The translations under genes and the position numbers were made by a program. A DNA stretch of 60,821 nt, taken from assembly GCA_027486935.1 (NCBI GenBank), contig JAIXOF010000237.1, positions 1 to 60,821 on the forward strand, read 5' to 3'. This document shows, one piece after another, positions 12,027-20,134 of the stretch (positions are counted from its first letter, which is position 1; the number at the start of each line of letters is the position of its first letter). This DNA comes from Cyanobium sp. C1_MAG_00004. Lineage in GTDB: Bacteria > Cyanobacteriota > Cyanobacteriia > PCC-6307 > Cyanobiaceae. The notes beneath the pieces were generated by a model. It made no database searches. It was given only the letters and a program-made list of their open reading frames with translations, and had not been told where the DNA came from.

Positions 12027-13271
12027 ATGGCTCTCAATAGGTCGTTCACCCCCCACTCCGTGGTCCGAACCGCAGCGTCAGTGCCAAGCCGGACAGACAT
12101 CCGCTCCGCTGCCAGCACACCCGGTTTCCGGCTGTCGCTACCGATCCCATGGCATCTCTGGCCTGCCGAGGCTCGCCTGTTGCTGGCGATGGTGGCCCTA
12201 TGGAGCCTGGTGGGCGTGCTGGTGCTGACCTCGGCCAGCTGGTGGGTGGCCGAACGGGAAATGGGCGATGCCGCCTACTACCTCAAGCGACAACTGATCT
12301 GGATGGGGGTCAGCTGGTCCCTGCTGTGGCTGGCTCTGCGCACCAGCATTCGCCGCTGGCTGCAGCTGTCCCCCATGCTGCTGCTTGTGGGTGTGCTGCT
12401 TGTGGCGGCGACCCTGGTGGTGGGCAGCACGGTTAATGGGGCCAGCCGCTGGCTCGTGCTGGGGCCAATCCAGCTGCAACCCTCCGAGCTGATCAAACCC
12501 TTTGTGATCCTGCAGGGAGCAGCCCTGTTCGCCCACTGGAAACGCATCAGTTCTGACCAAAAACTGCTCTGGCTGGGCGTGTTTGGGGCACTGATCCTGT
12601 TGATCCTCAAACAGCCCAACCTCAGCACCGCAGCCTTGACCGGGATGCTGCTGTGGCTGATGGCCCTGGCCAGCGGCATCTCACTGCCACTGCTGCTGGG
12701 CACGGCGGGGACAGGGGTCCTGGTCGGGGTGACCAGCATCCTCAGCAACGACTACCAGCGGACGCGGGTCACCTCCTTTCTCAACCCCTGGATCGACGCC
12801 CAGGGCGACGGCTATCAGCTGGTGCAGAGCCTGATGGCGATCGGCTCCGGTGGAGTGCTGGGCGAGGGGTTCGGACTGTCGACCCAGAAGTTGCAGTACC
12901 TGCCGATCCAGTCCACCGACTTCATCTTTGCGGTCTTTGCCGAGGAATTCGGTTTCATCGGATCGGTGGTGCTGTTGCTGTTTCTCTTGCTGTTCGGGTT
13001 TGTCGGTCTGAGGGTTGCCATCTCCTGCCGCAGCAACCAACAGCGACTGGTTGCGATCGGCTGCACGACGCTGCTGGTTGGCCAGGCGATTCTCAACATC
13101 GCCGTGGCCAGCGGCGCCATGCCGACCACCGGGTTGCCGCTGCCGATGATCAGCTACGGCGGCAACTCGTTGATGGCGAGCCTCTTGATCGCAGGGCTGT
13201 TGATGCGCTGCAGCCTGGAATCAAGCGGCCTGACCGGCGGCCGGCGGCGCGGCCCCAGACCCGCGCGTTGA
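12027..13271 (+). CDS. ftsW: SEDS peptidoglycan polymerase FtsW
   Basis: Polytopic division protein of the FtsW/RodA/SpoVE family that makes septal peptidoglycan together with a class B PBP. From ATG 12027, which has AAGGGA upstream, the product has 414 residues and about ten membrane segments. Signature parts are NGASRWLVLGPIQLQPSE, LQYLPIQSTDFIFAVFAEE and the C-terminal GLPLPMISYGGNSLM. The frame extends to 11964, but that part overlaps the apcC terminator. FtsW is preferred over RodA because of the AEEFG segment and family resemblance. Confidence 0.93.
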   Translation: MALNRSFTPHSVVRTAASVPSRTDIRSAASTPGFRLSLPIPWHLWPAEARLLLAMVALWSLVGVLVLTSASWWVAEREMGDAAYYLKRQLIWMGVSWSLLWLALRTSIRRWLQLSPMLLLVGVLLVAATLVVGSTVNGASRWLVLGPIQLQPSELIKPFVILQGAALFAHWKRISSDQKLLWLGVFGALILLILKQPNLSTAALTGMLLWLMALASGISLPLLLGTAGTGVLVGVTSILSNDYQRTRVTSFLNPWIDAQGDGYQLVQSLMAIGSGGVLGEGFGLSTQKLQYLPIQSTDFIFAVFAEEFGFIGSVVLLLFLLLFGFVGLRVAISCRSNQQRLVAIGCTTLLVGQAILNIAVASGAMPTTGLPLPMISYGGNSLMASLLIAGLLMRCSLESSGLTGGRRRGPRPAR

Positions 13272-13289
13272 GGCGATAAGCTGCCGGCG

Positions 13290-14009
13290 ATGGCAAGCAC
13301 CGCGCCCGTTCTGGCTGACTGGGCTCGACAGGCAGAAATATTGTTGCAGAGCTCACTCGGGGCCCCCGGTCCGGTGACCCTTGCCGTGGTCTTTGCTGCG
13401 GGTCTGCTGACCAGCCTGGGTCCCTGTTCGCTGTCGCTGCTGCCGGTGACCCTGGCCTACCTGGCTGGCTTTGCTGACGAACAACCGGCCTGGCAACGGA
13501 GCCTCAGCTTCGTGGTCGGCATCGTGCTGGCGTTGATGGGGCTCGGCCTGAGCAGCGCCCTGCTCGGCCGCATCTACGGGCAGATTCCAGGACTGGTACC
13601 GGTGCTGGTGGCGCTGTTGGCCGTGGTCATGGGCCTGCAACTGCTAGGTGTGATCCGCCTGCGGCTGCCGGCGGGGCCCGATCCAGAACGCTGGCGCCGA
13701 TCGGTGCCGACGCCCCTAGCCCCGATCGCGGCGGGATTGGCCTTCGGCCTGGCCGCCACCCCTTGCACCACGCCTGTGCTGGCGGTGCTGCTGGGCTGGA
13801 TGGCCCAGGCGGGACGGCCCCTGATGGGAACCCTGTTGCTGGCCAGCTTTGGTGCGGGACAGGTCATGCCGCTGCTGCTGGCCGGAACGGCTGCCGCCAG
13901 CCTGCCGAAGCTGCTCGACCTGCGGGCCGCCGGCCGTTGGGTTCCCCCGATCAGTGGGGTGCTTCTGTTGCTGTGCGGCGGGCTCACCCTTGCCGCCTAC
14001 TGGCCATGA
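13290..14009 (+). CDS. ccdA: Cytochrome c biogenesis thiol-reductant carrier CcdA
   Basis: Carries reducing equivalents across the thylakoid or plasma membrane to keep apocytochrome c cysteines reduced. The 239 residues have about six membrane segments and the two functional cysteines in [20 protein letters not shown] and [15 protein letters not shown]. It overlaps ccs1 by four bases (ATGA), so the two system II maturation genes are coupled. Confidence 0.94.
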   Translation: MASTAPVLADWARQAEILLQSSLGAPGPVTLAVVFAAGLLTSLGPCSLSLLPVTLAYLAGFADEQPAWQRSLSFVVGIVLALMGLGLSSALLGRIYGQIPGLVPVLVALLAVVMGLQLLGVIRLRLPAGPDPERWRRSVPTPLAPIAAGLAFGLAATPCTTPVLAVLLGWMAQAGRPLMGTLLLASFGAGQVMPLLLAGTAAASLPKLLDLRAAGRWVPPISGVLLLLCGGLTLAAYWP

Positions 14010-15313
14010 AAATCCTGCAACGGCTGCTGGCCGTGATCTCGGACCTGCGGCTGGCGATCGGGCTGCTGGTGGTGATCGCCATCGCCAGCGGGGTCGGCAC
14101 CGCCATCCCGCAGCAGGAAGCCGAGGACTTCTACCACCAGCTGTACGACCAACAACCCTGGCTGGGGTTGGTCAACGGCGGTTGGGTGCTGCGGCTGCAG
14201 CTCGATCACATCTACAGCAGCTCCTGGTTTCTGGCGCTGTTGGCAGCCCTGGGGCTGGCCCTGCTGGTCTGCAGCTGGCGCCGCCAGTGGCCTGCGTTGC
14301 AGGCAGCCGTGCGCTGGGTGGATTACAGCCAACCCCGGCAGCTCAGCAAGTTGAGCGTGGCCCAGACCCTGAATTGCAGCGCCCCCTGTGGCCAACTGGA
14401 TGCCCTTGAGGCACTGCTGCGCCGGCAGGGATGGCAACTGCGGCGCCAATCCGAACGGCTGGCGGCCCGCCGCGGCATCGTTGGCCGGATCGGCCCCCTG
14501 CTGGTCCATGCCGGTCTGGTGCTGCTGCTGGTGGGGGCGGCCTGGGGCAGCCTGGCCGGACAGCGCAGCGAGCAGTTTCTGGCGCCGGGTCGCAGCCTGG
14601 AACTGCTCGATCGTCGGGGCCACAGCCAGCTGACGCTCGCACTGGACAGTTTTGCGGTCCAGCGCGATCCCGCCGGCAGGCCTGAGCAGTTCAGCTCACA
14701 GCTGCGGCTGCTGCAACCGTCCGAGGGCGAAGCCGGCGACGACGGGACCCTGCTCAAGACTGCTGCGATCAGTGTCAATCACCCGCTGCGGTTTCGCGGC
14801 ATGACGCTGTATCAAGCCGATTGGGCCCTGGCGGCCATCGGGGTTCGGCTTGGCAGGAGCCCCGTGCTCGAGCTGCCGCTGCAAAGTTTTCCCCAGTTGG
14901 GCGAGCAGATCTGGGGCCTGGTGCTGCCCACCCGCCCGGATGGCAGCCAACCGGTGCTGCTGCTGCTGAGCAGCGAGGCGGGCCCGGTTGACGTGTTTGG
15001 CGCCGATGGGCGGTCCCTGGGGCAGCTCAGCATCGGCGGCGATCCGCTCGAGGTGGACGGCCTGCCGATCCGGGTCGCCTCGGTGCTGCCGGCCAGCGGC
15101 ATCCTGCTCAAGCGGGATCCAGGGGTGCCCCTGGTCTATGGCGGTTTCGGACTGGCGTTGGCCGGCGGTGCCCTGAGTCTGGTGGCAACCCGTCAGCTCT
15201 GGGCGATCAGCGAAGGCAGCGGCAGCGAAGGTCGGCTGCACGTGGCGGGTCTGTGCAATCGCAACCTGACCGCCTTTGCCGGTGAGCTGCCGCAGCTGCT
15301 GCAACAGCTCTAG
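14006..15313 (+). CDS. ccs1: Cytochrome c biogenesis protein Ccs1 (ResB family)
   Basis: Haem-ligation component of system II cytochrome c maturation, partner of CcsA. The ATG at 14006 gives 435 residues ([20 protein letters not shown]). There are three N-terminal membrane segments, at about 15-35, 75-95 and 165-185, then a large lumenal domain with [13 protein letters not shown] typical of ResB, and a final membrane segment near 385. Needed for cytochrome f and c6 assembly. Confidence 0.93.
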   Translation: MKILQRLLAVISDLRLAIGLLVVIAIASGVGTAIPQQEAEDFYHQLYDQQPWLGLVNGGWVLRLQLDHIYSSSWFLALLAALGLALLVCSWRRQWPALQAAVRWVDYSQPRQLSKLSVAQTLNCSAPCGQLDALEALLRRQGWQLRRQSERLAARRGIVGRIGPLLVHAGLVLLLVGAAWGSLAGQRSEQFLAPGRSLELLDRRGHSQLTLALDSFAVQRDPAGRPEQFSSQLRLLQPSEGEAGDDGTLLKTAAISVNHPLRFRGMTLYQADWALAAIGVRLGRSPVLELPLQSFPQLGEQIWGLVLPTRPDGSQPVLLLLSSEAGPVDVFGADGRSLGQLSIGGDPLEVDGLPIRVASVLPASGILLKRDPGVPLVYGGFGLALAGGALSLVATRQLWAISEGSGSEGRLHVAGLCNRNLTAFAGELPQLLQQL

Positions 15314-15331
15314 CCCAGTCCAGCACTGGGG

Positions 15332-15742
15332 TCAGCAGGGCAGGCGACTGCCGTGGCTCACCCTGACGACCGTATGAACGTTCCCGCGCGGATGGAAGTC
15401 CGCCTCGAGCTGCATCCACTGGGGATCGCAGGCCTGGACCAGGTCATCGAGAATCCGGTTGGCCACCTCTTCGTGGGAAATGCTGCGGTCGCGATAACTG
15501 TTGATGTACAGCTTGATGGCCTTGAGCTCGAGCACCCGGGGACCGGGCTGATAGAGCAGGCGCATCACCGCAAAATCGGGATAACCCGAAAAGGGACATT
15601 TGCAGGTGAATTCGGGCAGTTCGATCGAAACCTCGTAGGAGCGCCCAGGCCGCGGGTTGTCAAAGCAGATCAGTTCGGCTTCGGCAATGGCACGTTCGCC
15701 GTACAGCGGAGTGAGGGTCTGGGCGGCAGGAATCGCGGTCAC
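15332..15742 (-). CDS. queF: NADPH-dependent 7-cyano-7-deazaguanine reductase QueF
   Basis: Reduces preQ0 to preQ1 in queuosine biosynthesis. I start it at GTG 15742, giving 136 residues of the single-domain type; the open frame runs much further upstream without homology and across the glnB region. The catalytic cysteine is in [12 protein letters not shown], and the C-terminal [14 protein letters not shown] and [11 protein letters not shown] are family features. Convergent with ccs1 and divergent from glnB. Confidence 0.92.
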   Translation of the reverse strand: MTAIPAAQTLTPLYGERAIAEAELICFDNPRPGRSYEVSIELPEFTCKCPFSGYPDFAVMRLLYQPGPRVLELKAIKLYINSYRDRSISHEEVANRILDDLVQACDPQWMQLEADFHPRGNVHTVVRVSHGSRLPC

Positions 15743-15814
15743 GTCAAATTGAAACCAACTGCAACTGTAAGCAGCGGCATCCAACTGCTGCGCAGCGCTC
15801 CTGGCCGAAAAGCA

Positions 15815-15828
15815 GTAACAATGGCTAC
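15815..15828 (+). promoter_or_regulatory. NtcA-binding site of glnB
   Basis: A perfect GTA-N8-TAC palindromic core (GTA 15815-15817, TAC 15826-15828), 65 bp before glnB. A -10-like TGAGAT (15851-15856) lies exactly 22 bases after the box, the spacing of class II NtcA-activated promoters, which would place the transcription start near 15863. glnB is a known NtcA target in cyanobacteria. Confidence 0.88.
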
Positions 15829-15853
15829 GTCTGCAGGATCCAGGCTCGGGTGA

Positions 15854-16231
<378 letters not shown>

Positions 16232-16248
16232 CCGCTCAGGACCCGGGC

Positions 16249-17097
16249 TCAGGGGGACGTCAGGGTCTGTGCGACCAGCTCGGCAATGTGCCCTGAGGTC
16301 AGGGCAAGCCCTGGTGTCGGCGTTGGCGTCACCAAGCCATCGGGCTGCAACCACAGCAGATACTCGTGATTGCCCGCCGGTCCTGTGATCGGCGAGGCGA
16401 TCAACCCGGCGGCAACCAGCCCCAGTCCCTGGGCGGTCTCGATCACCCCTTCAATCGCCTCACGGTGGGCGACGGGATCGCGCACCACACCACCCTTGCC
16501 GACACGCTCGCGACCCACTTCAAACTGGGGCTTGATCAGCAGAATCAGGTCGCGACTGCTCTGCCCGCCGAGCGGCTGCATCAACCCCAGCAGGGCCGGC
16601 AGGACAAGGGCCAGCGCGATAAAAGACACATCGGCCACGGCCAGATCAGGGCGCGGTGCCTCTGGGCTGAACAACTGCTCGGGCGTCAGGTGGCGCAGGT
16701 TGGTGCGTTCCTTGAGCACCACCCGTGGATCGCTGCGCAGGCTCCAGGCCGTCTGCCCATAGCCCACATCGACCCCATAGATGAGGCTGGCACCCGCCTG
16801 CAGAAGGCAATCACTAAAGCCGCCGGTCGAAATTCCCCCATCGAGGCAGACGCGCCCCGCCACCGGCAGCGCAAACGCCTCAAGCGCGGCCGCCAGTTTG
16901 TCGCCACCGCGCGAGACGAAGCGGGGTTGGGCCTGCACCTGCAGCGGCGTTTGAGGCCGCACCTCGGTGCCGGGCTTGTCGAGCACCTGATCACCGCTGC
17001 GCACCAGGCCCGCCCGGATCAACTGCTGGGCCTGCTGCCGACTCGCCACAAGCCCCCTGGCCACCAGCTCCAGATCGAGTCGTTGTTTGCTTGCCAT
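16249..17097 (-). CDS. TlyA family rRNA (cytidine-2'-O)-methyltransferase
   Basis: A 282-residue protein with an N-terminal S4 RNA-binding domain (residues about 5-60, [19 protein letters not shown]) and an FtsJ-like methyltransferase domain with the SAM motif [18 protein letters not shown]. It is often annotated as haemolysin A; the established activity of TlyA homologues is 2'-O-methylation of rRNA. Convergent with glnB. Confidence 0.92.
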   Translation of the reverse strand: MASKQRLDLELVARGLVASRQQAQQLIRAGLVRSGDQVLDKPGTEVRPQTPLQVQAQPRFVSRGGDKLAAALEAFALPVAGRVCLDGGISTGGFSDCLLQAGASLIYGVDVGYGQTAWSLRSDPRVVLKERTNLRHLTPEQLFSPEAPRPDLAVADVSFIALALVLPALLGLMQPLGGQSSRDLILLIKPQFEVGRERVGKGGVVRDPVAHREAIEGVIETAQGLGLVAAGLIASPITGPAGNHEYLLWLQPDGLVTPTPTPGLALTSGHIAELVAQTLTSP

Positions 17098-17227
17098 GAC
17101 CGAGCGGCAACAGAGCTTTGCCTTCCGTCATCGAACCACACAGGAAACGGAACAGATTCGGTGAAAGTTCAACAAGGCACAGAGACAACCAGAGGATGGG
17201 CAGCAACAGGGCACCTTTGCCAGCGCC

Positions 17228-17440
17228 ATGGCCTGCATCCGCTCCAAAGCCACATCGCCCAGCAACGTGGTCGAACTGCTGCCCCCCGGCAGCTTCGTCC
17301 GCCTGGTCAACCAACCCGACGATCTGCCCCCGTTTCAGCTGATTCATTGCAAGGGCGGTCGCTGCTGGGTGCGACAGCAGGCCTGGGGCCAGCTGGTCCA
17401 GTGGGAAGTCCCCCACCGGCGCCTGACCATCGCCAGCTGA
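17228..17440 (+). CDS. Small conserved-looking protein of unknown function
   Basis: A 70-residue product (MACIRSKATSPSNVVELLPP) with a compact beta-rich look, including PGSFVRLVNQPDDLPPFQL and a CXXXXCW motif (CKGGRCWV). No membrane segment or signal peptide is visible. It lies just upstream of purB in the same direction (46-bp gap), so it could be co-transcribed. I do not recognise the family. Confidence 0.6.
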   Translation: MACIRSKATSPSNVVELLPPGSFVRLVNQPDDLPPFQLIHCKGGRCWVRQQAWGQLVQWEVPHRRLTIAS

Positions 17441-17486
17441 AGGACCCCTCAGGCAAAGTGGACCTCACTGTGAGCCCGCGGCGGCC

Positions 17487-18782
17487 TTGATCGAGCGTTA
17501 CACCCTGCCCGAAATGGGCAACCTCTGGAGCGAAGAGGCCAAATTCCAGAGCTGGCTGGATGTCGAGATCGCGGCCACCGAGGCCAACTGCGAGCTGGGC
17601 AACGTGCCGGCCGAAGCGGTCGCCACGATCAAGGCCAAGGCCGCGTTCAGCGTCGAGCGCATCCTCGAGATCGAGGCTGAGGTGCGCCACGACGTGATCG
17701 CCTTTCTGACCAACGTCAACGAGCACGTGGGTGACGCTGGCCGTTACATCCATGTGGGCATGACCAGCTCGGATGTGCTCGACACAGGCCTAGCCCTGCA
17801 GCTCAAGGCCTCGGTGCAGGTGCTCAGGGCCGAGCTCGACGCCCTGGCCGGCGCCATTCGCAGCCTGGCCCGTGAGCACAAAGGCACGGTGATGATCGGC
17901 CGCAGCCACGCCATCCACGGTGAGCCGATCACCTTCGGCTTCAAGCTGGCGGGTTGGCTGGCCGAGGTCGAGCGCAACCGCGAACGGCTCGAGCGCCTCG
18001 AGACGGTGGTCAGCGTCGGCCAGATCTCAGGTGCCATGGGGACCTATGCCAACACCGACCCGCGGGTCGAGGCGATCGCCTGCGCCAGGCTGGGCCTGGT
18101 GCCCGACGCGGCCAGCACCCAGGTGATCGCCCGCGATCGCCACGCCGAATACGTGCAGACCCTGGCCCTGGTCGGTGCCGCATTGGAGCGCTTCTCGACC
18201 GAGATCCGCAACCTGCAGCGCACCGACGTGCTCGAGGTCGAAGAGAACTTCGCCAAAGGGCAGAAGGGCAGCTCGGCCATGCCCCACAAGCGCAACCCCA
18301 TCCGCTCTGAGCGCATCAGCGGCCTGGCCCGGGTGCTGCGTAGCTACGTGGTCGCCGCCCTCGAGAACTGCGCCCTGTGGCATGAGCGCGACATCAGCCA
18401 CAGCTCAGTCGAGCGCATGATGCTGCCCGACTGCTCGGTCACGCTGCACTTCATGCTGCGCGAGATGACCGCCGTGGTGCAGGGCCTGGGGGTCTACCCC
18501 GAAAACATGGCCCGCAACATGAATGTCTACGGCGGCGTGGTGTTCAGCCAGCGGGTGCTGCTGGCCCTGGTCGAGAGCGGTATCAGCCGCGAGGACGCCT
18601 ACCGCATCGTGCAGCGCAACGCCCACACCGCCTGGAATACCGCCGGCGGCGACTTCAGGGCCAACCTGGAGGCCGACCCCGACGTCACCAGCCGCCTGAG
18701 CGCCGCCCAGCTGGCCGACTGCTTCGCCACCGAAACCCACCAGGCCAACCTGGGCGTGATCTGGGAGCGGCTGGGGATCTGA
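17487..18782 (+). CDS. purB: Adenylosuccinate lyase
   Basis: Catalyses two steps of purine synthesis: SAICAR to AICAR, and adenylosuccinate to AMP. The 431 residues start at a TTG (MIERYTLPEMGNLWSEEAKF), the usual beginning of the bacterial protein. The fumarase/lyase signature GSSAMPHKRNP is near residue 265, and the catalytic-histidine segment GRSHAIHGEPITFG near 137. No downstream partner on the same strand. Confidence 0.97.
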   Translation: MIERYTLPEMGNLWSEEAKFQSWLDVEIAATEANCELGNVPAEAVATIKAKAAFSVERILEIEAEVRHDVIAFLTNVNEHVGDAGRYIHVGMTSSDVLDTGLALQLKASVQVLRAELDALAGAIRSLAREHKGTVMIGRSHAIHGEPITFGFKLAGWLAEVERNRERLERLETVVSVGQISGAMGTYANTDPRVEAIACARLGLVPDAASTQVIARDRHAEYVQTLALVGAALERFSTEIRNLQRTDVLEVEENFAKGQKGSSAMPHKRNPIRSERISGLARVLRSYVVAALENCALWHERDISHSSVERMMLPDCSVTLHFMLREMTAVVQGLGVYPENMARNMNVYGGVVFSQRVLLALVESGISREDAYRIVQRNAHTAWNTAGGDFRANLEADPDVTSRLSAAQLADCFATETHQANLGVIWERLGI

Positions 18783-18816
18783 GCCGCTGGGGGCTGACGC
18801 CTGCTGGGGAGCCCGT

Positions 18817-19491
18817 TCAAAGATCGTGCAGGCCCCGCACCGCCAGTAGCAACGCAAACCCTGCCGCCACTGCGGCATCGATGGCGCGGCGGTGGCGGCT
18901 GACCCAGCGGCCAAAGCGATCCAGCAACCGGGCTCCCGCCGGGCCGCTGAGCAGCAGCAACAGCGGCGGCAGCCAGACCGGCAGCAGGGTGATCAGATCC
19001 AGGGCGAGCCAGGCCGCCAGGCGCTCGCTCCAGGGCTGGGCCGAGCGACCCACCAGCTGGGCGGCCGGCAGAAACAACACCAACGAGGTGACATTCACCG
19101 CCATCAGGCCCAGGCCCTGCAGCAGCGCAGCCCCCAGGCCGGTTGTGCCATCCCGGCACGGTGGGACAGGAGTCGCAGCTGCCAGGGGCCGGCGCAGGGT
19201 CTGCAGGGCCAGGGCTGCCAGGGCCAGGGCCAGCAGCAACTGGACAGCGGCCGCCACCGGATCGGCTCCCGGTTGCCGACTCGGCAGACGATGGGCGATC
19301 CAGCCGGCGGCCAGGGTCCAAATCACCACCACCGCCAGGGCACCCAGCAGATACCCCAGGCTGCGGCGCAGGGCGACCAGGCGACCACCCGCCCCGCTGA
19401 GCTGGGCGAGCTGTCCCAACAGCACCAACGGGCTCACGGCCGCGCCAGTGGCCAGCGGCAGCATCCGTTGCCAGAGTTCAGCATCGTTCAT
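18817..19491 (-). CDS. GAP/SfLAP-family membrane protein
   Basis: About 224 residues from ATG 19491 (a TTG at 19506 would add five). Around six hydrophobic segments, with PLATGAAVSPLVLLGQLAQL at the start and NVTSLVLFLPAAQLVGRS in the middle, resemble the GAP (Sap, sulfolipid-1-addressing protein) membrane family. The cyanobacterial role is unknown. It lies directly downstream of rlmH on the same strand and is convergent with purB. Confidence 0.6.
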   Translation of the reverse strand: MNDAELWQRMLPLATGAAVSPLVLLGQLAQLSGAGGRLVALRRSLGYLLGALAVVVIWTLAAGWIAHRLPSRQPGADPVAAAVQLLLALALAALALQTLRRPLAAATPVPPCRDGTTGLGAALLQGLGLMAVNVTSLVLFLPAAQLVGRSAQPWSERLAAWLALDLITLLPVWLPPLLLLLSGPAGARLLDRFGRWVSRHRRAIDAAVAAGFALLLAVRGLHDL

Positions 19492-19506
19492 CAGGAACCA
19501 GTCCAA

Positions 19507-19926
19507 TCACTCCCGGTGATAGGGCGCCCCCTGCTGAATCGACAAGGCCCGGTACAGCTGCTCGAGCAGCAGCAGCCGCGCCAGCTCATGGGGAAAGGTG
19601 AGCGGCGAAAGGCTCAGCCGCCACTGGGCCCGGGCCTTGATCGCCGGGTCCAGGCCATCGGCGCCGCCGATCACAAAGGCCAGCCGCTCGGATCCCGACC
19701 CCTCAAGGGCCCGGGCCAGGGCCAGCGAAGTGTGGGGTTGTCCCTCTTCGCACAGGGCCACCAACCGCTCGCCTGGGCGCAGCTCGGCGAGGATCGCCTC
19801 GGCCTCGCGAGCCTTGCCGCCATCGCGCAGCTCGACCAGCTCAAGCCCCGGCAGGCGCTTGCGGTAGAGGGCCACCCCCTCGGCCACCCAGCCCTTGCGC
19901 ACCTTGCCCACGGCCAGGATGCGCAT
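19507..19926 (-). CDS. rlmH: 23S rRNA pseudouridine-1915 N3-methyltransferase RlmH
   Basis: SPOUT-class methyltransferase acting on helix 69 of 23S rRNA in 70S ribosomes. The ATG at 19926 ([18 protein letters not shown]) gives 139 residues; the open frame begins eight codons earlier. The conserved [15 protein letters not shown] and C-terminal [16 protein letters not shown] with GAPYHRE are diagnostic. Confidence 0.95.
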   Translation of the reverse strand: MRILAVGKVRKGWVAEGVALYRKRLPGLELVELRDGGKAREAEAILAELRPGERLVALCEEGQPHTSLALARALEGSGSERLAFVIGGADGLDPAIKARAQWRLSLSPLTFPHELARLLLLEQLYRALSIQQGAPYHRE

Positions 19927-19976
19927 GCGGGAGGGGTTGATCACGGCCACTCAGGCGCTGCTGGCAGGCTAGGGGA

Positions 19977-20072
19977 ATGCCCTGGACCCCCTACGCCGAC
20001 TGGATCTACACAGCGGTCAGCACCGCCGGCCTGCTGCTGATCATCTGGCTGGTACTCCGGCCTCAGAAGTGA
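19977..20072 (+). CDS. 31-residue single-pass membrane peptide
   Basis: An ATG at 19977, preceded by AGGGGA, opens a 31-codon frame: a short polar/aromatic start (MPWTPYADWIYTA), one hydrophobic segment (AGLLLIIWLVL) and a positively charged end (RPQK). The layout resembles the tiny subunits of photosynthetic or NDH membrane complexes, but I cannot match it to a named one. It is divergent from rlmH (50 bp apart) and convergent with the helicase gene. Conservation would have to be shown. Confidence 0.45.
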   Translation: MPWTPYADWIYTAVSTAGLLLIIWLVLRPQK

Positions 20073-20096
20073 TGGGCCGATGCGCGGCTGGCTGAA

Positions 20097-20134
20097 GCTT
20101 GCCGTCAGGCTTCGAGCTTGCCGTCAGCCCTCGA
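20097..20134. repeat. 19-bp tandem duplication at the helicase stop codon
   Basis: Two adjacent 19-base copies, starting GCTTGCCGTCAG at 20097 and 20116, differ at three positions. The helicase stop codon (20124-20126 on the minus strand) lies in the second copy, so the duplication gave either a second stop codon or 3' UTR sequence. Confidence 0.7.
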
